In this document: in pieces, positions 14,516 through 23,886 of the stretch
How positions within the stretch are numbered: the stretch's first letter is position 1
Layout of the letters: every line of letters starts with the position of its first letter
From: Actinomyces bowdenii
GTDB lineage: Bacteria; Actinomycetota; Actinomycetes; Actinomycetales; Actinomycetaceae
NCBI RefSeq assembly: GCF_017592395.1
Contig: NZ_JAGFOU010000016.1
Coordinates: 1 to 64,000, forward strand
DNA: 64,000 nucleotides
Direction of reading: 5' to 3'
Made by a program: the position numbers and the translations under genes
The notes under the pieces: generated by a model
The model's input: only the letters and a program-made list of their open reading frames with translations
Told to the model about the DNA's origin: nothing
Databases searched by the model: none

Positions 14516-16990
14516 TTATCGAAGGCTGGTGATCTTGTGGTCCATTTTAGCGATGAAGTCTGGTGAGGGGCTGAAGGACTCGGAGTGAACCAGTGAGGTC
14601 TCGCCATGGATGGGGGTCTGGTAGACGTCGGCTCGTAGTGAGGTGCGTCCCTCTTTGATGGACTGCCACAGGTCTGGGTGGTCGTGGAGGTGCTGGATGA
14701 CGCGCTCGTCGCTGAGCATCCGGTCCATGACGTAGTTGGGCGAGCCCTGCGGTGCCCTTATTGACGGATCCAGTTCGCGTAGGGGGTAGGTTTTGTTTGG
14801 CTGGTACCGGCTCTGGCCGCCCTTGTACTCTGGGATGACCAGCTCATCCCCTCTCTGGGAGACGGCGAGGTCATCGACATGGAAGGGCCCGGGCCCCTTC
14901 CCGTCTGGAGGAGTGCGGAAGGCATCAGGTGTACGGTAGCCCTCAACATTGAGAGCATGCCTGCCACCGTGCTCCCCGACACGCTCGGCCGCCCGTCGAG
15001 CCTCAGAACCGTTCTTTGGGATGGATTCAGCGAGTTCTTCTAACTCCCTGATTTCGGCTGGGTTTGCTCCTTTGGCTCGGATATGGGTAACGGCTTCTTG
15101 GAGGCTTTCGTTTCCGAATCTTCCGAGGTCGGTGATGCCGTACTGTCCGGCGATCTCAGCGAATCTGGCTTTGTCGGCGTGCCATGCGGCGGTGGCGTCT
15201 GTGTGCTTGGCGAAGAGCTGGGCCATCTCATCGAGGTGGCTCGGGGTGCGTGCGGCGCGGCTGGTGGCCAGCGCCTCGTATGCTAATCGTGCTCCTCGCT
15301 CCGTGCCCAGGCCCAGGGCGGACCCGGGAACGAAGGTCAGGGCGAAGTCGGCGATGTCCCACAGGAACTGGCCGGGCGTGACGGTAGTGAAATAGTTCTC
15401 CGCCGCCGAGCGGGGATCACGCAGGAACGCAGCCAGCCCCCGCCCATGCCCCAAGAACCAGGTGAGCACTCCCGCCGCCCCCAGGGCGAAGGCGAAGGAG
15501 CCGCCCATCGCCAGGAGCAGGGCCACCGCCCACGCGGTGAACAGGATCTGCGCCAGCGGACCCATATCCGCCCACCACTGGCCCAGGACATCCAGGAGAC
15601 TGGCGAAGAACAGGCCATCGCCCTCACCGCTCATGCTCGGGCCGATGGCCTGGGCCGTCCACAGCCCGTACAGGACGCAGACCAACAGCGCCCCCACCCC
15701 GATGAGCCCCGCAGCCAGGGCGAAACGGCGTCGAGCACCCGGCTCACCGCCGACGGCCGCCTGCGCCATCGCATCGGCGCGCACCCCCCGGACCTGCTCA
15801 GCCATCTCGCGCCCACCAATGATCGCCCACACCCGGCCCCAGCGCAGATCCCCATAGGCCGACACCACCAGGGCCAGATCACTGCGCGCATACCCCGCCC
15901 ACGCCACAGCCCCCACCACCACGGGCCGCACCCAGGCCGGCACCCGCTCCAGGCGCGGATAGCGGAACGAGGGCGCCCCCGGCAGTGTCCACCCATAGAC
16001 CCCCGCCCACGCCCGACGGTGCGCATCCACCAGCTGGCACACCACGAACAGCGCGAAGGCCGCCAGGGCCTCGGTCTGCCCCCACAGGCTCAAGAACCAC
16101 AGCAGGGTGATCCACCACGGCATCCCCTCCACGCCGTCCACCGTCCAGGACCCCCACGCCACCGTCGCATTCCAGCCCGCATGATCGGCGATCACCCAGG
16201 CCAGCATGAGCGCCACCAGCCCCACCGCCGCCACCCGGAACCCGCCGCGCCTGCGCCACAGGGCGATCCCCAGGCCCACCCCGGCGGCCACGATCATCGT
16301 GTGCACCTGATGGCCCACGCTCACCGCATCCGACAGCGCCATGCTGTAGCTGCCCGAGCTCCACGGATTGAGGGAATAGGAGAAGCGCGTCTCCCCCAGA
16401 AGCGACTCCAGCAGGCCCGGGGCCTGGAGCCTGCGCACACCATCCTCGGCCGCCGTGAAACCAGCCCCCAGCGCGAAGCCCAGCAGCGCCCAGTCCACCG
16501 CCGCCAGACGGCGCATCCGCCCCGGGGCCACCACCGCCACCACCGCCAGCGGCACCAGCTTGGCCGGCTCCTCCACGAAGGCCGCCAGCGCCACCATCGC
16601 CCCGTCATCCTCAATGGACAGGCCCCCCAGCCCCGCCACCGCCGCCGTCGCCATCGCGACCAAGAAGGCCCAGGCCACCCCCACCGAGTAGGCCACCGTC
16701 ATCGACCGCCACGCGATCGTGCGCGTGCGCGCCAGGAGCGCCATCGTGCCCAGATTGACCATGAGCACCACCCCCGGCACCAGCGCCACCCACAGCCGCG
16801 GCACCACCAGCAGCGCCAGCAGGAACAAGGGGATCGCCACCAGGTAGAGCGCCCAGACCAGCCGGGCCAGCCCCCGGGCCAAGGACAGATGGCGCTGCCA
16901 CCAGCCCCGGTAGGAGGCGGCAGCCCGCTCCCACAACTCCGGAGGCCGACCCTGATACACCGGGATCCGAACGCTTGTGAGACCGCTCAT
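14516..16990 (-). CDS. PrsW-type intramembrane protease fused to a C-terminal PD-(D/E)xK nuclease-like toxin
   Basis: An 824-residue protein. Residues ~40-560 are polytopic. The first part carries PrsW-family protease signatures: FVEEPAKLVPLAVV (E140, E141, K144), GAGFTAAEDG (E182), HQVH (H227, H230) and ADHAGWN (H270). Further membrane segments follow (~425-560). From ~580 the protein is soluble: an alpha-helical linker, then FHVDDLAV and LVIPEYKGGQSRY (D706/D707, E721, K723), then QGSPNYVMDRML. The EYKGG-QGSPNYV arrangement is that of restriction-endonuclease-fold toxins in polymorphic toxin systems. ATG 16990 was preferred to TTG 16996. No signal peptide or export apparatus lies nearby, so release by the built-in protease is a plausible idea but unproven. 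Nine paralogous putative immunity genes follow. Confidence 0.82.
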   Translation of the reverse strand: MSGLTSVRIPVYQGRPPELWERAAASYRGWWQRHLSLARGLARLVWALYLVAIPLFLLALLVVPRLWVALVPGVVLMVNLGTMALLARTRTIAWRSMTVAYSVGVAWAFLVAMATAAVAGLGGLSIEDDGAMVALAAFVEEPAKLVPLAVVAVVAPGRMRRLAAVDWALLGFALGAGFTAAEDGVRRLQAPGLLESLLGETRFSYSLNPWSSGSYSMALSDAVSVGHQVHTMIVAAGVGLGIALWRRRGGFRVAAVGLVALMLAWVIADHAGWNATVAWGSWTVDGVEGMPWWITLLWFLSLWGQTEALAAFALFVVCQLVDAHRRAWAGVYGWTLPGAPSFRYPRLERVPAWVRPVVVGAVAWAGYARSDLALVVSAYGDLRWGRVWAIIGGREMAEQVRGVRADAMAQAAVGGEPGARRRFALAAGLIGVGALLVCVLYGLWTAQAIGPSMSGEGDGLFFASLLDVLGQWWADMGPLAQILFTAWAVALLLAMGGSFAFALGAAGVLTWFLGHGRGLAAFLRDPRSAAENYFTTVTPGQFLWDIADFALTFVPGSALGLGTERGARLAYEALATSRAARTPSHLDEMAQLFAKHTDATAAWHADKARFAEIAGQYGITDLGRFGNESLQEAVTHIRAKGANPAEIRELEELAESIPKNGSEARRAAERVGEHGGRHALNVEGYRTPDAFRTPPDGKGPGPFHVDDLAVSQRGDELVIPEYKGGQSRYQPNKTYPLRELDPSIRAPQGSPNYVMDRMLSDERVIQHLHDHPDLWQSIKEGRTSLRADVYQTPIHGETSLVHSESFSPSPDFIAKMDHKITSLR

Positions 16991-17014
16991 AATCAATGAC
17001 GCTACAACAGCCGG

Positions 17015-17036
17015 AAGATCACGACAAGATCACGAC
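17015..17036. repeat. Two tandem 11-bp repeats upstream of the toxin gene
   Basis: AAGATCACGAC occurs twice in direct succession, 25 bases upstream of the toxin ATG (which reads leftward). On the coding strand this is GTCGTGATCTT twice. It sits where promoter or leader sequence is expected and could be a regulator-binding site. Confidence 0.4.
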
Positions 17037-17211
17037 AACCCCCGGTACCCGGGTATCACCCCAGGTAGTAAGGCCCTTGCCCGGCGTGCTTCGTCGGGGT
17101 CGGCCCCCGTCGGCCCCGCATTTTCACCGGTCCCGGTCGTGAGGCCCGGGCCCGGCGCCCATGACACCGCCCGGTCGGCTCCGCCCGTCCCGCCCGCCGG
17201 GCCAACCAGCC

Positions 17212-19725
17212 TCAGCCCGCCCGGCGCAGGCGCAGCGAGTTGGCCACCACGATGACGCTGGAGGCCGCCATGGCGGCCCCGGCGATCATCGGGTTGAGAA
17301 GCCCGGCCGCCGCCAGCGGGATCGCCGCCACGTTGTAGGCGAAGGCCCAGAACAGGTTCTGCTTGATCACCCGCAGGGTCGCCCGGCTCACGCGCACCGC
17401 GGCCACCACCGCCTCCAGATCCGCCCGCACCAGGGTGATGTCCGCGGCCTCGATGGCCACATCCGTGCCCGAGCCCATCGCCAGGCCCAGCCCCCGCGCC
17501 CCGGCCTGGGCCAGGGCCGCGGCGTCATTGATCCCATCGCCCACCATGCCCACCACGGCCCCCCGGTCCTGCAGGGCGGCGACGACATCGCGCTTGCCGC
17601 CGGGAAGAACCCCGGCATGCACATCCTCGGCCGCGATCCCCACCTGCGCCGCCACCTCCTGGGCGGCGCGGGGGTTGTCCCCGGTCAGCAGCACCGGGCG
17701 CAGCCCCAGGTCGCGCAGCTGGGCCACGGCCCGGCGCGAGGAGGGGCGCAGCGCATCGCGCACCGCCAGGACCGCCACCGCCCGCAGGTCATCGGCTCCC
17801 GGCCCCGCCCCCACGGCCAGGACCACCGCCGTGGCCCCGGTGCCCTCGGCCTCGCTCAGCGCCCGGGCCAGGGCGCCGGGCAGCTCCACCCCCGATTCGG
17901 CCAGCCAGGCGGGGCGCCCCACGGCCACGGCCCGCCCCTCCACCGTGCCGCTGACCCCGCGGCCCTCGTGGTTGCTGAAGTCCTCCACCGGCGGCAGCGC
18001 CCCCAGGCGCTCACGGGCCCCCGAGGCGATCGCCGCCGCCACCGGGTGCTCCGAGGCGGCCTCGACGGCGCCCGCCAGGCGCAGCGCCCCATCATCCAGG
18101 CCGCTGCTGGCCCCGGCATCCAGGCTCATCCGGCCCGTGGTCACCGTCCCGGTCTTGTCCAGCACCATCGTGTCCAGGGCCCGCGTGGACTCCAGGACCT
18201 CCGGGCCCTTGATGACCACCCCCAGCTGGGCGGCCCGGCCCGTGCCCACCAGCAGTGCCGTGGGCGTGGCCAGCCCCAGGGCGCAGGGGCAGGCGATGAC
18301 CAGGACCGCCACCGCCGCGGTGAAGGCCGCCTGGGCGCCCCCGCCGGCGGCCAGCCACCCCACCAGGGTCAGGGCCGAGAGCACCAGCACCACCGGCACG
18401 AAGACTGCCGAGATGCGGTCGGCCAGGCGCTGGACGGGTGCCTTGCCGGCCTGGGCCTCCACCACCATCGCCCCGATGCGCGCCAGGGTCGTGCCCTGGC
18501 CCACGGCGGTGGCGCGCACCAGCAGCGCACCGGAGGTGTTGACGGTGGCGCCGGTGACGGCGTCGCCCTCCTCGACCTCCACGGGCACGGGCTCCCCGGT
18601 GAGCATGGAGGCGTCCACCGCCGAGCGCCCCTGGACCACCACGCCGTCGGTGGCGATCTTCTCCCCGGGGCGCACCGCGAACAGGTCGCCCACCGCCAGA
18701 TCCTCCACGCTGATGCGCTCCTCGGCGCGCGCCCCGCCGGCGCCCGGGCGCACCCGCGTCACCTCCTTGGCGCCCAGCTCCAGCAGCGCCCGCAGGGCGT
18801 CGCCCGAGCGGTGCTTGGCGCGGGCCTCGGCATAGCGCCCCGCCAGCAGGAAGGTCGTCACCCAGGCCGCCGACTCGAAGTACAGGTGCGGGTGGTGGCC
18901 CTGGGCGCGCGGCAGCAGCTGATCCAGGCCCATCGACATGCGCATGCCCAGCTCCCCGGCGCCCCCCAGCGTCAGGGCCCACAGGCTCCAGGCGGTGGAG
19001 GCCACCACCCCCAGGCTCACCAGGGTGTCCATGGTGAAGGCCCCGTGGCGCGCCCCCGCCCACGCCACCCGGTGGAAGGGCCAGGCCCCCCAGGACGCCA
19101 CCGGCAGGGCCAGGGCAGCCACCACCCACTGCCAGCCGGTGAACTGCAGGGCGGGGAGCATCGACAGGGCCATCACCGGCACCGACAGCACCAGGCTGAC
19201 CAGCAGGCGACGGCGCAGGTCGGCGGCCCGCACCAGGTGCGAGGCGCCCAGCGGCTCCCGGGGCGGCGGGGGCGCGGCCGCCCCGGGAGCCTGGGCGGCC
19301 CCCGCGGGGGGCGGGGCTGCGGCGGAGCCTGCCGGGGCTGCTTGGGCGGCTGCGCCGGAGGAAGCGCCGGCGATCGCGCCATCGGGGCCCGATGGGGCGT
19401 CGCCGGACGGGGCGGGGTCAGTGGAGCCAGTGGCATCCGCGCCGGTCCCGGAGCGGCCGATGACGGCAGCGGTGTAGCCGGCCCGCTCCACGGTGGCGAT
19501 GAGCTCGGCCTCGCTCACGGGCGCGGAGAGCCTCACATGGGCCGACTCGGTGGCCAGGTTGACCGTGGCGCTGACCCCCTCCATGCGCGAGAGCCTCTTC
19601 TCCACCCGGGCCACGCAGCTGGCGCAGGTCATGCCGCCCACGGCCAGGTCCACAGTGGCGCTGGGGCTGCTGGTGGCGCTACCGGCGCCGTGGGGGCCGC
19701 GAGGCTCGAATCCGGGCTCGCTCAT
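17212..19725 (-). CDS. copA: Copper-exporting P1B-type ATPase
   Basis: An 837-residue membrane pump. An N-terminal heavy-metal-associated domain has GGMTCASC (Cys34, Cys37). A Gly/Ala/Pro-rich linker follows, then the membrane domain with the CPC metal site ([14 protein letters not shown]), the phosphorylation loop DKTGTVTTG, the HP motif ([10 protein letters not shown]) and the hinge [10 protein letters not shown]. This set is specific for Cu(I) export ATPases. The chosen ATG 19725 follows GAGGGA; an upstream extension contains no recognised domain. It is the third gene of csoR-copZ-copA on the minus strand and should be induced by copper through CsoR. Confidence 0.95.
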   Translation of the reverse strand: MSEPGFEPRGPHGAGSATSSPSATVDLAVGGMTCASCVARVEKRLSRMEGVSATVNLATESAHVRLSAPVSEAELIATVERAGYTAAVIGRSGTGADATGSTDPAPSGDAPSGPDGAIAGASSGAAAQAAPAGSAAAPPPAGAAQAPGAAAPPPPREPLGASHLVRAADLRRRLLVSLVLSVPVMALSMLPALQFTGWQWVVAALALPVASWGAWPFHRVAWAGARHGAFTMDTLVSLGVVASTAWSLWALTLGGAGELGMRMSMGLDQLLPRAQGHHPHLYFESAAWVTTFLLAGRYAEARAKHRSGDALRALLELGAKEVTRVRPGAGGARAEERISVEDLAVGDLFAVRPGEKIATDGVVVQGRSAVDASMLTGEPVPVEVEEGDAVTGATVNTSGALLVRATAVGQGTTLARIGAMVVEAQAGKAPVQRLADRISAVFVPVVLVLSALTLVGWLAAGGGAQAAFTAAVAVLVIACPCALGLATPTALLVGTGRAAQLGVVIKGPEVLESTRALDTMVLDKTGTVTTGRMSLDAGASSGLDDGALRLAGAVEAASEHPVAAAIASGARERLGALPPVEDFSNHEGRGVSGTVEGRAVAVGRPAWLAESGVELPGALARALSEAEGTGATAVVLAVGAGPGADDLRAVAVLAVRDALRPSSRRAVAQLRDLGLRPVLLTGDNPRAAQEVAAQVGIAAEDVHAGVLPGGKRDVVAALQDRGAVVGMVGDGINDAAALAQAGARGLGLAMGSGTDVAIEAADITLVRADLEAVVAAVRVSRATLRVIKQNLFWAFAYNVAAIPLAAAGLLNPMIAGAAMAASSVIVVANSLRLRRAG

Positions 19726-19858
19726 GATGGTTCCCTCCTGGGAGTTGCACATCTTCGCGGGCCAGTGCTCGTCATGGTCCGCAGGATTCCGCGGTTCTGG
19801 GGGCGGGGCGCCGCCGTGGCAGGGTGAGGATGTGCAGCCGGGGCGCCCGCTCGACCGC

Positions 19859-20119
19859 TCAGCTGTCGCGCTCGACGGCGTCCAGGGTGTAGTCACCCGC
19901 CTCGTCGATGGCGGCCGCCAGGGCGCTGTCGGGCAGCAGGACGTCGGAGACCACGGTGACGGTGGACTGGCCCCCCTTGTTGAGCAGGACGGAGACGTTC
20001 TTGACCCCCTCGATGGCCTCCAGCTCCTCGGTGACGTGGGCGACGCAGTGGCCGCAGGTCAGTCCCGAGACCTTCAGGGTGGTGGTGCGGTCAATGCCGT
20101 CGTCGGTGAACTCAGCCAT
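19859..20119 (-). CDS. copZ: Copper chaperone, heavy-metal-associated domain protein
   Basis: An 86-residue single HMA domain with the metal-binding pair in GLTCGHC (Cys22, Cys25) and the usual beta-alpha-beta-beta-alpha-beta length. It would carry Cu(I) in the cytosol to CopA. AGAGG precedes the ATG. It lies 84 nt after csoR and 133 nt before copA in the same direction. The gap to copA contains a copy of the TTGCACATCTTC motif found in the repeat region near 48.5 kb. Confidence 0.92.
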   Translation of the reverse strand: MAEFTDDGIDRTTTLKVSGLTCGHCVAHVTEELEAIEGVKNVSVLLNKGGQSTVTVVSDVLLPDSALAAAIDEAGDYTLDAVERDS

Positions 20120-20203
20120 GATGCCTCTCCTTGGGAGTGCTGCCAGATGTGCGGCCGTGCCCGGCGGCGCGGTGGGCGCCCGGGCGCGGGCCGGTGCGGG
20201 TGA

Positions 20204-20485
20204 TCAGGATCGTACAAGCCTGGCGATGGCCTCGGAGGCCTCGCGGATCCTGGCCTCGCCCTCGGCCCCGCCCGCCTGGGCGGCGGACAGCACGCAGTGG
20301 CTCATGTGCTCCTCGAGCAGTCCCAGGCCCACTGCCTGGAGGGCCCGGGTGGCCGCGGCGATCTGGGTGAGGACGTCGATGCAGTAGACGTCCTCCTCGA
20401 CCATGCGGGAGATGCCCCGGACCTGCCCCTCGATGCGGCGCAGCCGCCCCAGGTGGTCCTCCTTGGAGCCGGTGTATCCGGCCAT
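20204..20485 (-). CDS. csoR: CsoR-family copper-sensing repressor
   Basis: A 93-residue all-helical regulator of the CsoR/RcnR family. The Cu(I)-binding C-H-C set is complete: Cys35 (VYCIDV), His60 and Cys64 (HMSHCVL). The N-terminal basic stretch RLRRIEGQVRGI is the family DNA-contacting signature. GAGGGGAG precedes the ATG. The gene leads the copper operon and faces two 15-bp operators, so autoregulation is expected: copper binding should release the repressor and switch on copZ and copA. Confidence 0.93.
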   Translation of the reverse strand: MAGYTGSKEDHLGRLRRIEGQVRGISRMVEEDVYCIDVLTQIAAATRALQAVGLGLLEEHMSHCVLSAAQAGGAEGEARIREASEAIARLVRS

Positions 20486-20529
20486 GACTCCCCTCTCGCT
20501 GTGCCGATGGGCCTGATCGCCTCCGAGGA

Positions 20530-20570
20530 TACCCCTCGGGGGTAGTGGGGACAAGTACCCCCGAGGGGTA
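20530..20570. promoter_or_regulatory. Two palindromic CsoR-type operators
   Basis: TACCCCTCGGGGGTA (20530-20544) and its exact reverse complement TACCCCCGAGGGGTA (20556-20570) lie 26 bp apart centre to centre, between csoR and a rightward gene. Each is itself a near-perfect inverted repeat with the C4-5/G4-5 arms typical of CsoR operators. The 26-bp spacing (about 2.5 helical turns) means the two sites would lie on nearly opposite faces of the helix. Confidence 0.85.
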
Positions 20571-20605
20571 CTCCATTGGCGGGCGCCACGTGGGATGCTC
20601 GGTGC

Positions 20606-21469
20606 ATGGCCACCACTGCTCATCGTCCTGGTGCCCGCGACCGCCTCGACCTGACCGCCGCCCAGGATCCGCGCGCCTCGGCCGGCAGCCTCATGGTCCT
20701 GGCGGGCAACCGCCCCGAGCTGAGGCCGGCCATCCTGGCCAACCCCGCCTGCTCGCCCGAGCTGCGCGAGTGGATCGCCCGCATGCCGGCTCCCGAGGCT
20801 CCCGGCGGCGCTCCTGACGGTGCGCGGGCCGAGCCAGGTGAGGCGGAGGACTCCCTGGCCCCCTTCGGCTGGGAGCCCTGCGAGCCGGGGCTCGACGAGG
20901 AGCCCTTCGGCTCGGTCCTGGGCGACCCCCTCATGGGCTCGCCCCTGTTCGAGGTCGTGCCCTCCTGGGAGGAGGATGATGACGCCGTCGCGGCGCGCGG
21001 GGGCGAGGGCCGGACCAGGCCCCCCGGCGGCAGCGGCCCTGCGCCCGCCGCCCAGCCGCCCGCCGGTGGGCCCGGTCGGCCGCCCCGGCCCGCCCCGATG
21101 GTCGGCTACGCGGTGCCGGGCCCCGCAGGTCCGCAGACGGCTGCCCGCCCGGCCCCTGCTCGACCCGCAGCGCCACCGCCGGGGTGGCCGCAGACGGCAC
21201 CGGGGCCGCAGACGGAGGCGCCTCCTGGCGCGGTGGGGCGGGCCGCCCAGAGCCTGGGCGCCCTCATGCAGCAGGCGGGCGCTCCCGGAGCCGCAGCACC
21301 GCTGCCGCACCCCGCCGATCAGCACCCGGCACCGCCGTGGAGGACGGGCCAGGGCCCCGCCCGCATGCCCGGGACGGCCCCGACGGCCCAGGGGAGCAGG
21401 ATCCCGCCAGCGGCACTGGGGATCGCGGCCCTCATCCTGTTCGGCGTCATCCGCAGCTGCGCGGGCTGA
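20606..21469 (+). CDS. Variant leucine-rich-repeat-domain protein with C-terminal membrane anchor
   Basis: A 287-residue protein. Residues ~12-58 (AAQDPRASAGSLMVLAGNRP, then LRPAILANPACSPELREWIAR) match the short helical variant leucine-rich repeat seen in many actinobacterial proteins. Residues 60-265 are low-complexity and Pro/Ala/Gly-rich, with an acidic patch (EEDDDA). The C-terminus holds a hydrophobic segment (PPAALGIAALILFGVI), suggesting a tail anchor. The ATG at 20606 is only 35 nt from the CsoR operators, and there is little ribosome-site sequence, so the message may be nearly leaderless. Its divergent position implies copper-linked expression, but no copper function is visible. Confidence 0.65.
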   Translation: MATTAHRPGARDRLDLTAAQDPRASAGSLMVLAGNRPELRPAILANPACSPELREWIARMPAPEAPGGAPDGARAEPGEAEDSLAPFGWEPCEPGLDEEPFGSVLGDPLMGSPLFEVVPSWEEDDDAVAARGGEGRTRPPGGSGPAPAAQPPAGGPGRPPRPAPMVGYAVPGPAGPQTAARPAPARPAAPPPGWPQTAPGPQTEAPPGAVGRAAQSLGALMQQAGAPGAAAPLPHPADQHPAPPWRTGQGPARMPGTAPTAQGSRIPPAALGIAALILFGVIRSCAG

Positions 21470-21490
21470 GGATCCGCCTCAAGGACCGGC

Positions 21491-22210
21491 TCAGAGACCG
21501 GGACTGCGGGGCGGGTGGTGGCCGGTCGCGGGGGACGGGGCCGGGAGAGCGGGCCTGCCCGAGGCATAGCCGTGCTTGAAGGCCCACACCACGAGCTCCA
21601 GGCGCGAGCTCGTGCCGGTCTTGCTCAGCAGCACCGAGACATGCGTCTTGACCGTGGCCTCGGCGATGGACAGGCATGAGGCGATCCGACGGTTGGAGGC
21701 GCCCTCGCACAGCAGCTGCAGGACATCATGCTCCCTGTCGGACAGGGACACGCTGCCATCGGCGCTGTGCACCGAGGCCAGCGCGTAGTCGATGAGCCGC
21801 GCCGTCGGCGTGGGGGCCACGACCTTGGCCCCCGCGTGGACCGTGCGCACCGCCGAGAGGATCTCCTGGGCGGGGGTGCTCTTGAGCAGGAAGCCGCTGG
21901 CCCCCGCGCCCAGGCCGTGCAGGAGGCTGTCGTCGGTCTCCACGGTGGTCAGCAGGATGACGCGCGTGCCCGGGGAGGCCCGCAGCGCCTCCCGGGTGAT
22001 CTCCACCCCGCCCATGCCCTCCATGTGCACCGCGGCGATGAGCACATCGACCTGGTGGGACTGGAGGAAGCCGAGCAGCTCGTGCGCCGAGCGCGTGGCG
22101 GTCAGGACCCGTATGCCGGAATCCGGGGAGAAGTAGGACTGCAGGCAGGCCAAGGCCATGGCGTCGTCGTCGATGAGGGCGACCCCGATCGGGGGAGGAA
22201 GGGAACCCAT
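21491..22210 (-). CDS. LuxR-type response regulator lacking the phospho-acceptor Asp
   Basis: A 239-residue NarL/FixJ-type regulator. The receiver (8-125) keeps the acidic triad (D14-D16), the Thr switch (LLTT, 87-89) and Lys110 (GFLLKST), but the phosphorylated Asp is replaced by Ala60 (VLIAAVHMEGM where family members have VLMDVRMPGM). The C-terminal HTH is normal (LSDREHDVLQLLCEGASNRR, then VKTHVSVLLSKTG). AAGGAG precedes ATG 22210. No histidine kinase is nearby. It is divergent from the RiPP cluster and is the obvious candidate for its regulator, probably acting without phosphorylation, for example by ligand binding. Confidence 0.85.
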   Translation of the reverse strand: MGSLPPPIGVALIDDDAMALACLQSYFSPDSGIRVLTATRSAHELLGFLQSHQVDVLIAAVHMEGMGGVEITREALRASPGTRVILLTTVETDDSLLHGLGAGASGFLLKSTPAQEILSAVRTVHAGAKVVAPTPTARLIDYALASVHSADGSVSLSDREHDVLQLLCEGASNRRIASCLSIAEATVKTHVSVLLSKTGTSSRLELVVWAFKHGYASGRPALPAPSPATGHHPPRSPGL

Positions 22211-22514
22211 GAGTCTCCTTAACTTGTCGTCACGGGCCGCGGTCGGCCAGTCGCGCGACTGGCCGGGGAACACCGCCCCGAGCCTCGGCGGGAATGAGCG
22301 CCTGCAGGTCCCGCAGATACTGGGGCGGCCGCGGAGCCGTGTTAAAGAACGTTACAACAAAAGACTGAGGCGGGTCCCACCAACATTGCATCAGCCATAG
22401 ACACACGGCCGATGCGGGCGCATGACCAGCCGGGACATGATCTGCCTCGACGGGGTATCACTGGGTTGGGAACCACATTCTTCCGGGAAAGTTGCGGCTT
22501 CAAGAGGAGGGACC
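22211..22514. promoter_or_regulatory. Divergent promoter region between regulator and RiPP cluster
   Basis: About 300 bases, with an AT-rich island at 22341-22362 in a very GC-rich setting. It contains two adjacent small inverted motifs, GTTAAAGAAC and GTTACAAC, of the form GTT-N(2-4)-AAC, which could be binding half-sites for the divergent LuxR-type regulator. An ATG at 22422 in frame with the YcaO gene lacks a ribosome site. Confidence 0.35.
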
Positions 22515-23867
22515 GTGTACCGATCCGCGCTCACCGAGGACCCGCCCCCCTCCCTGGCCGGCGCCGACCGCCTGGAGTCCCCCTTCGGCCTGGTCTCGCG
22601 CACCGCTGAGCTGCCCCCGGCCGCCGGCGAGCCCGCCTTCTCCATCTGGACCGGGGCGCTGGGGGACCCCTCCGCGGTCCTGCGCTCCCAGCGCACCTGG
22701 GCCCACAGCCCGGAGTCGGGGAACTTCGACGGCGCCGGAGGGGCCATCGACGCCGAGCGGGCCCGCCGCATCGCCATCGTGGAGTCCCTGGAGCGCTACT
22801 CCAGCTGCGCCTGGAGCGAGGAGGAGCTCATCTGGGACACCCCCGCCGGCCTGGGCCCCGACGCCATCGCCCCCGACCAGTGGCCCGCCTGCTCTCAGGC
22901 CGAGTTAGCCGATCCCCACTGCGGGCTCATCGCCCCCGATCCCAGGATCCCGCTGCGCTGGGTGCGCGGATGGTCCCTCACCCGCGGCCGGGAGGTCCTC
23001 ATCCCCGCCATCCTGGTCTACCTCAACTTCCCCGCCCTCAGCCCCTCCGAGCGCTTCACCAACCCCATCTCCACCGGCACCGCCGCCCACTCCGACCTGC
23101 GCGAAGCCGTCCTGGGCGGCCTGCTGGAGGTCATCGAGCGCGACGCCATCGCCCTGACCTGGCTCCAGCGCCTGCGGCTGCCCAGCGTCGTGGTCGATCC
23201 CGCCCTCCTGGATCCCCTGACCGCCGAGTACCACCGCGTGGGCACCTCCACCGAGCTCGAGCTCCACCTGCGCGACGCCACCACCGACTACGGCGCGCCC
23301 ATCCTCTACGCCGTCCAGACCTCCCGCACCGACCCCGAGCTGGCCCAGGTCGTGGCCGCCACCTGCGACCTGGACCCCCACCGGGCCCTGGCCAAGATCC
23401 ACCGCGAGCTCGCCTCCCTGCGCATCGCCCTGCGCAGCCACGCCCGCAGCCCGCGCGCCCAGGACCTCAAGGGCAAGGACCTCACCGTCGTGGGCGGGGC
23501 GCTGGCCAGCGCCGACCCCTCCCAGCGCGGGATCTTCGACTTCCTCCTGGAGGGACCCCGGCCCCTGCGCGCCCTGGGCGAGGTCGGCCGCCTGGAGGGC
23601 GGCCCCCGGGCCGACCCGCTCGCGCGGGTGGTGGCCGGCCTGGAGCGCGCGGGCGCCGAGGCCCTCGTGGTGGACATCACCACCGACGAGGCCCGGCAGG
23701 TCGGCATGCACGTCATCAAGGCCCTCATCCCGCAGGCCATGCCGCTGTCCTTCAGCCACCACGCCAGGTACCTGGCCACGCCTCGCCTCTACCAGGCCCC
23801 GCGCGCCATGGGACTGGAGGTCCACGACGAGGCCGATATCAACCCGGTCCGGCAGCCCTTCGCCTGA
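22515..23867 (+). CDS. YcaO-domain cyclodehydratase of a RiPP cluster
   Basis: A 450-residue YcaO protein, expected to use ATP to turn Cys (and possibly Ser/Thr) of the precursor peptide into azolines. Typical Mg-ATP-binding clusters are visible: AIVESLERYSS near residue 95 and LEVIERDAIALTW near 210. The C-terminus ends PVRQPFA, a variant of the proline-rich tail of azoline-forming YcaOs. The GTG at 22515 follows GAGGAGG closely; the alternative ATG at 22422 would add 31 residues but has no ribosome site. It is the first gene of the cluster, 19 nt before a ThiF-like partner gene. Confidence 0.88.
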   Translation: MYRSALTEDPPPSLAGADRLESPFGLVSRTAELPPAAGEPAFSIWTGALGDPSAVLRSQRTWAHSPESGNFDGAGGAIDAERARRIAIVESLERYSSCAWSEEELIWDTPAGLGPDAIAPDQWPACSQAELADPHCGLIAPDPRIPLRWVRGWSLTRGREVLIPAILVYLNFPALSPSERFTNPISTGTAAHSDLREAVLGGLLEVIERDAIALTWLQRLRLPSVVVDPALLDPLTAEYHRVGTSTELELHLRDATTDYGAPILYAVQTSRTDPELAQVVAATCDLDPHRALAKIHRELASLRIALRSHARSPRAQDLKGKDLTVVGGALASADPSQRGIFDFLLEGPRPLRALGEVGRLEGGPRADPLARVVAGLERAGAEALVVDITTDEARQVGMHVIKALIPQAMPLSFSHHARYLATPRLYQAPRAMGLEVHDEADINPVRQPFA

Positions 23868-23886
23868 CCACGACCCAGGAGCACCC

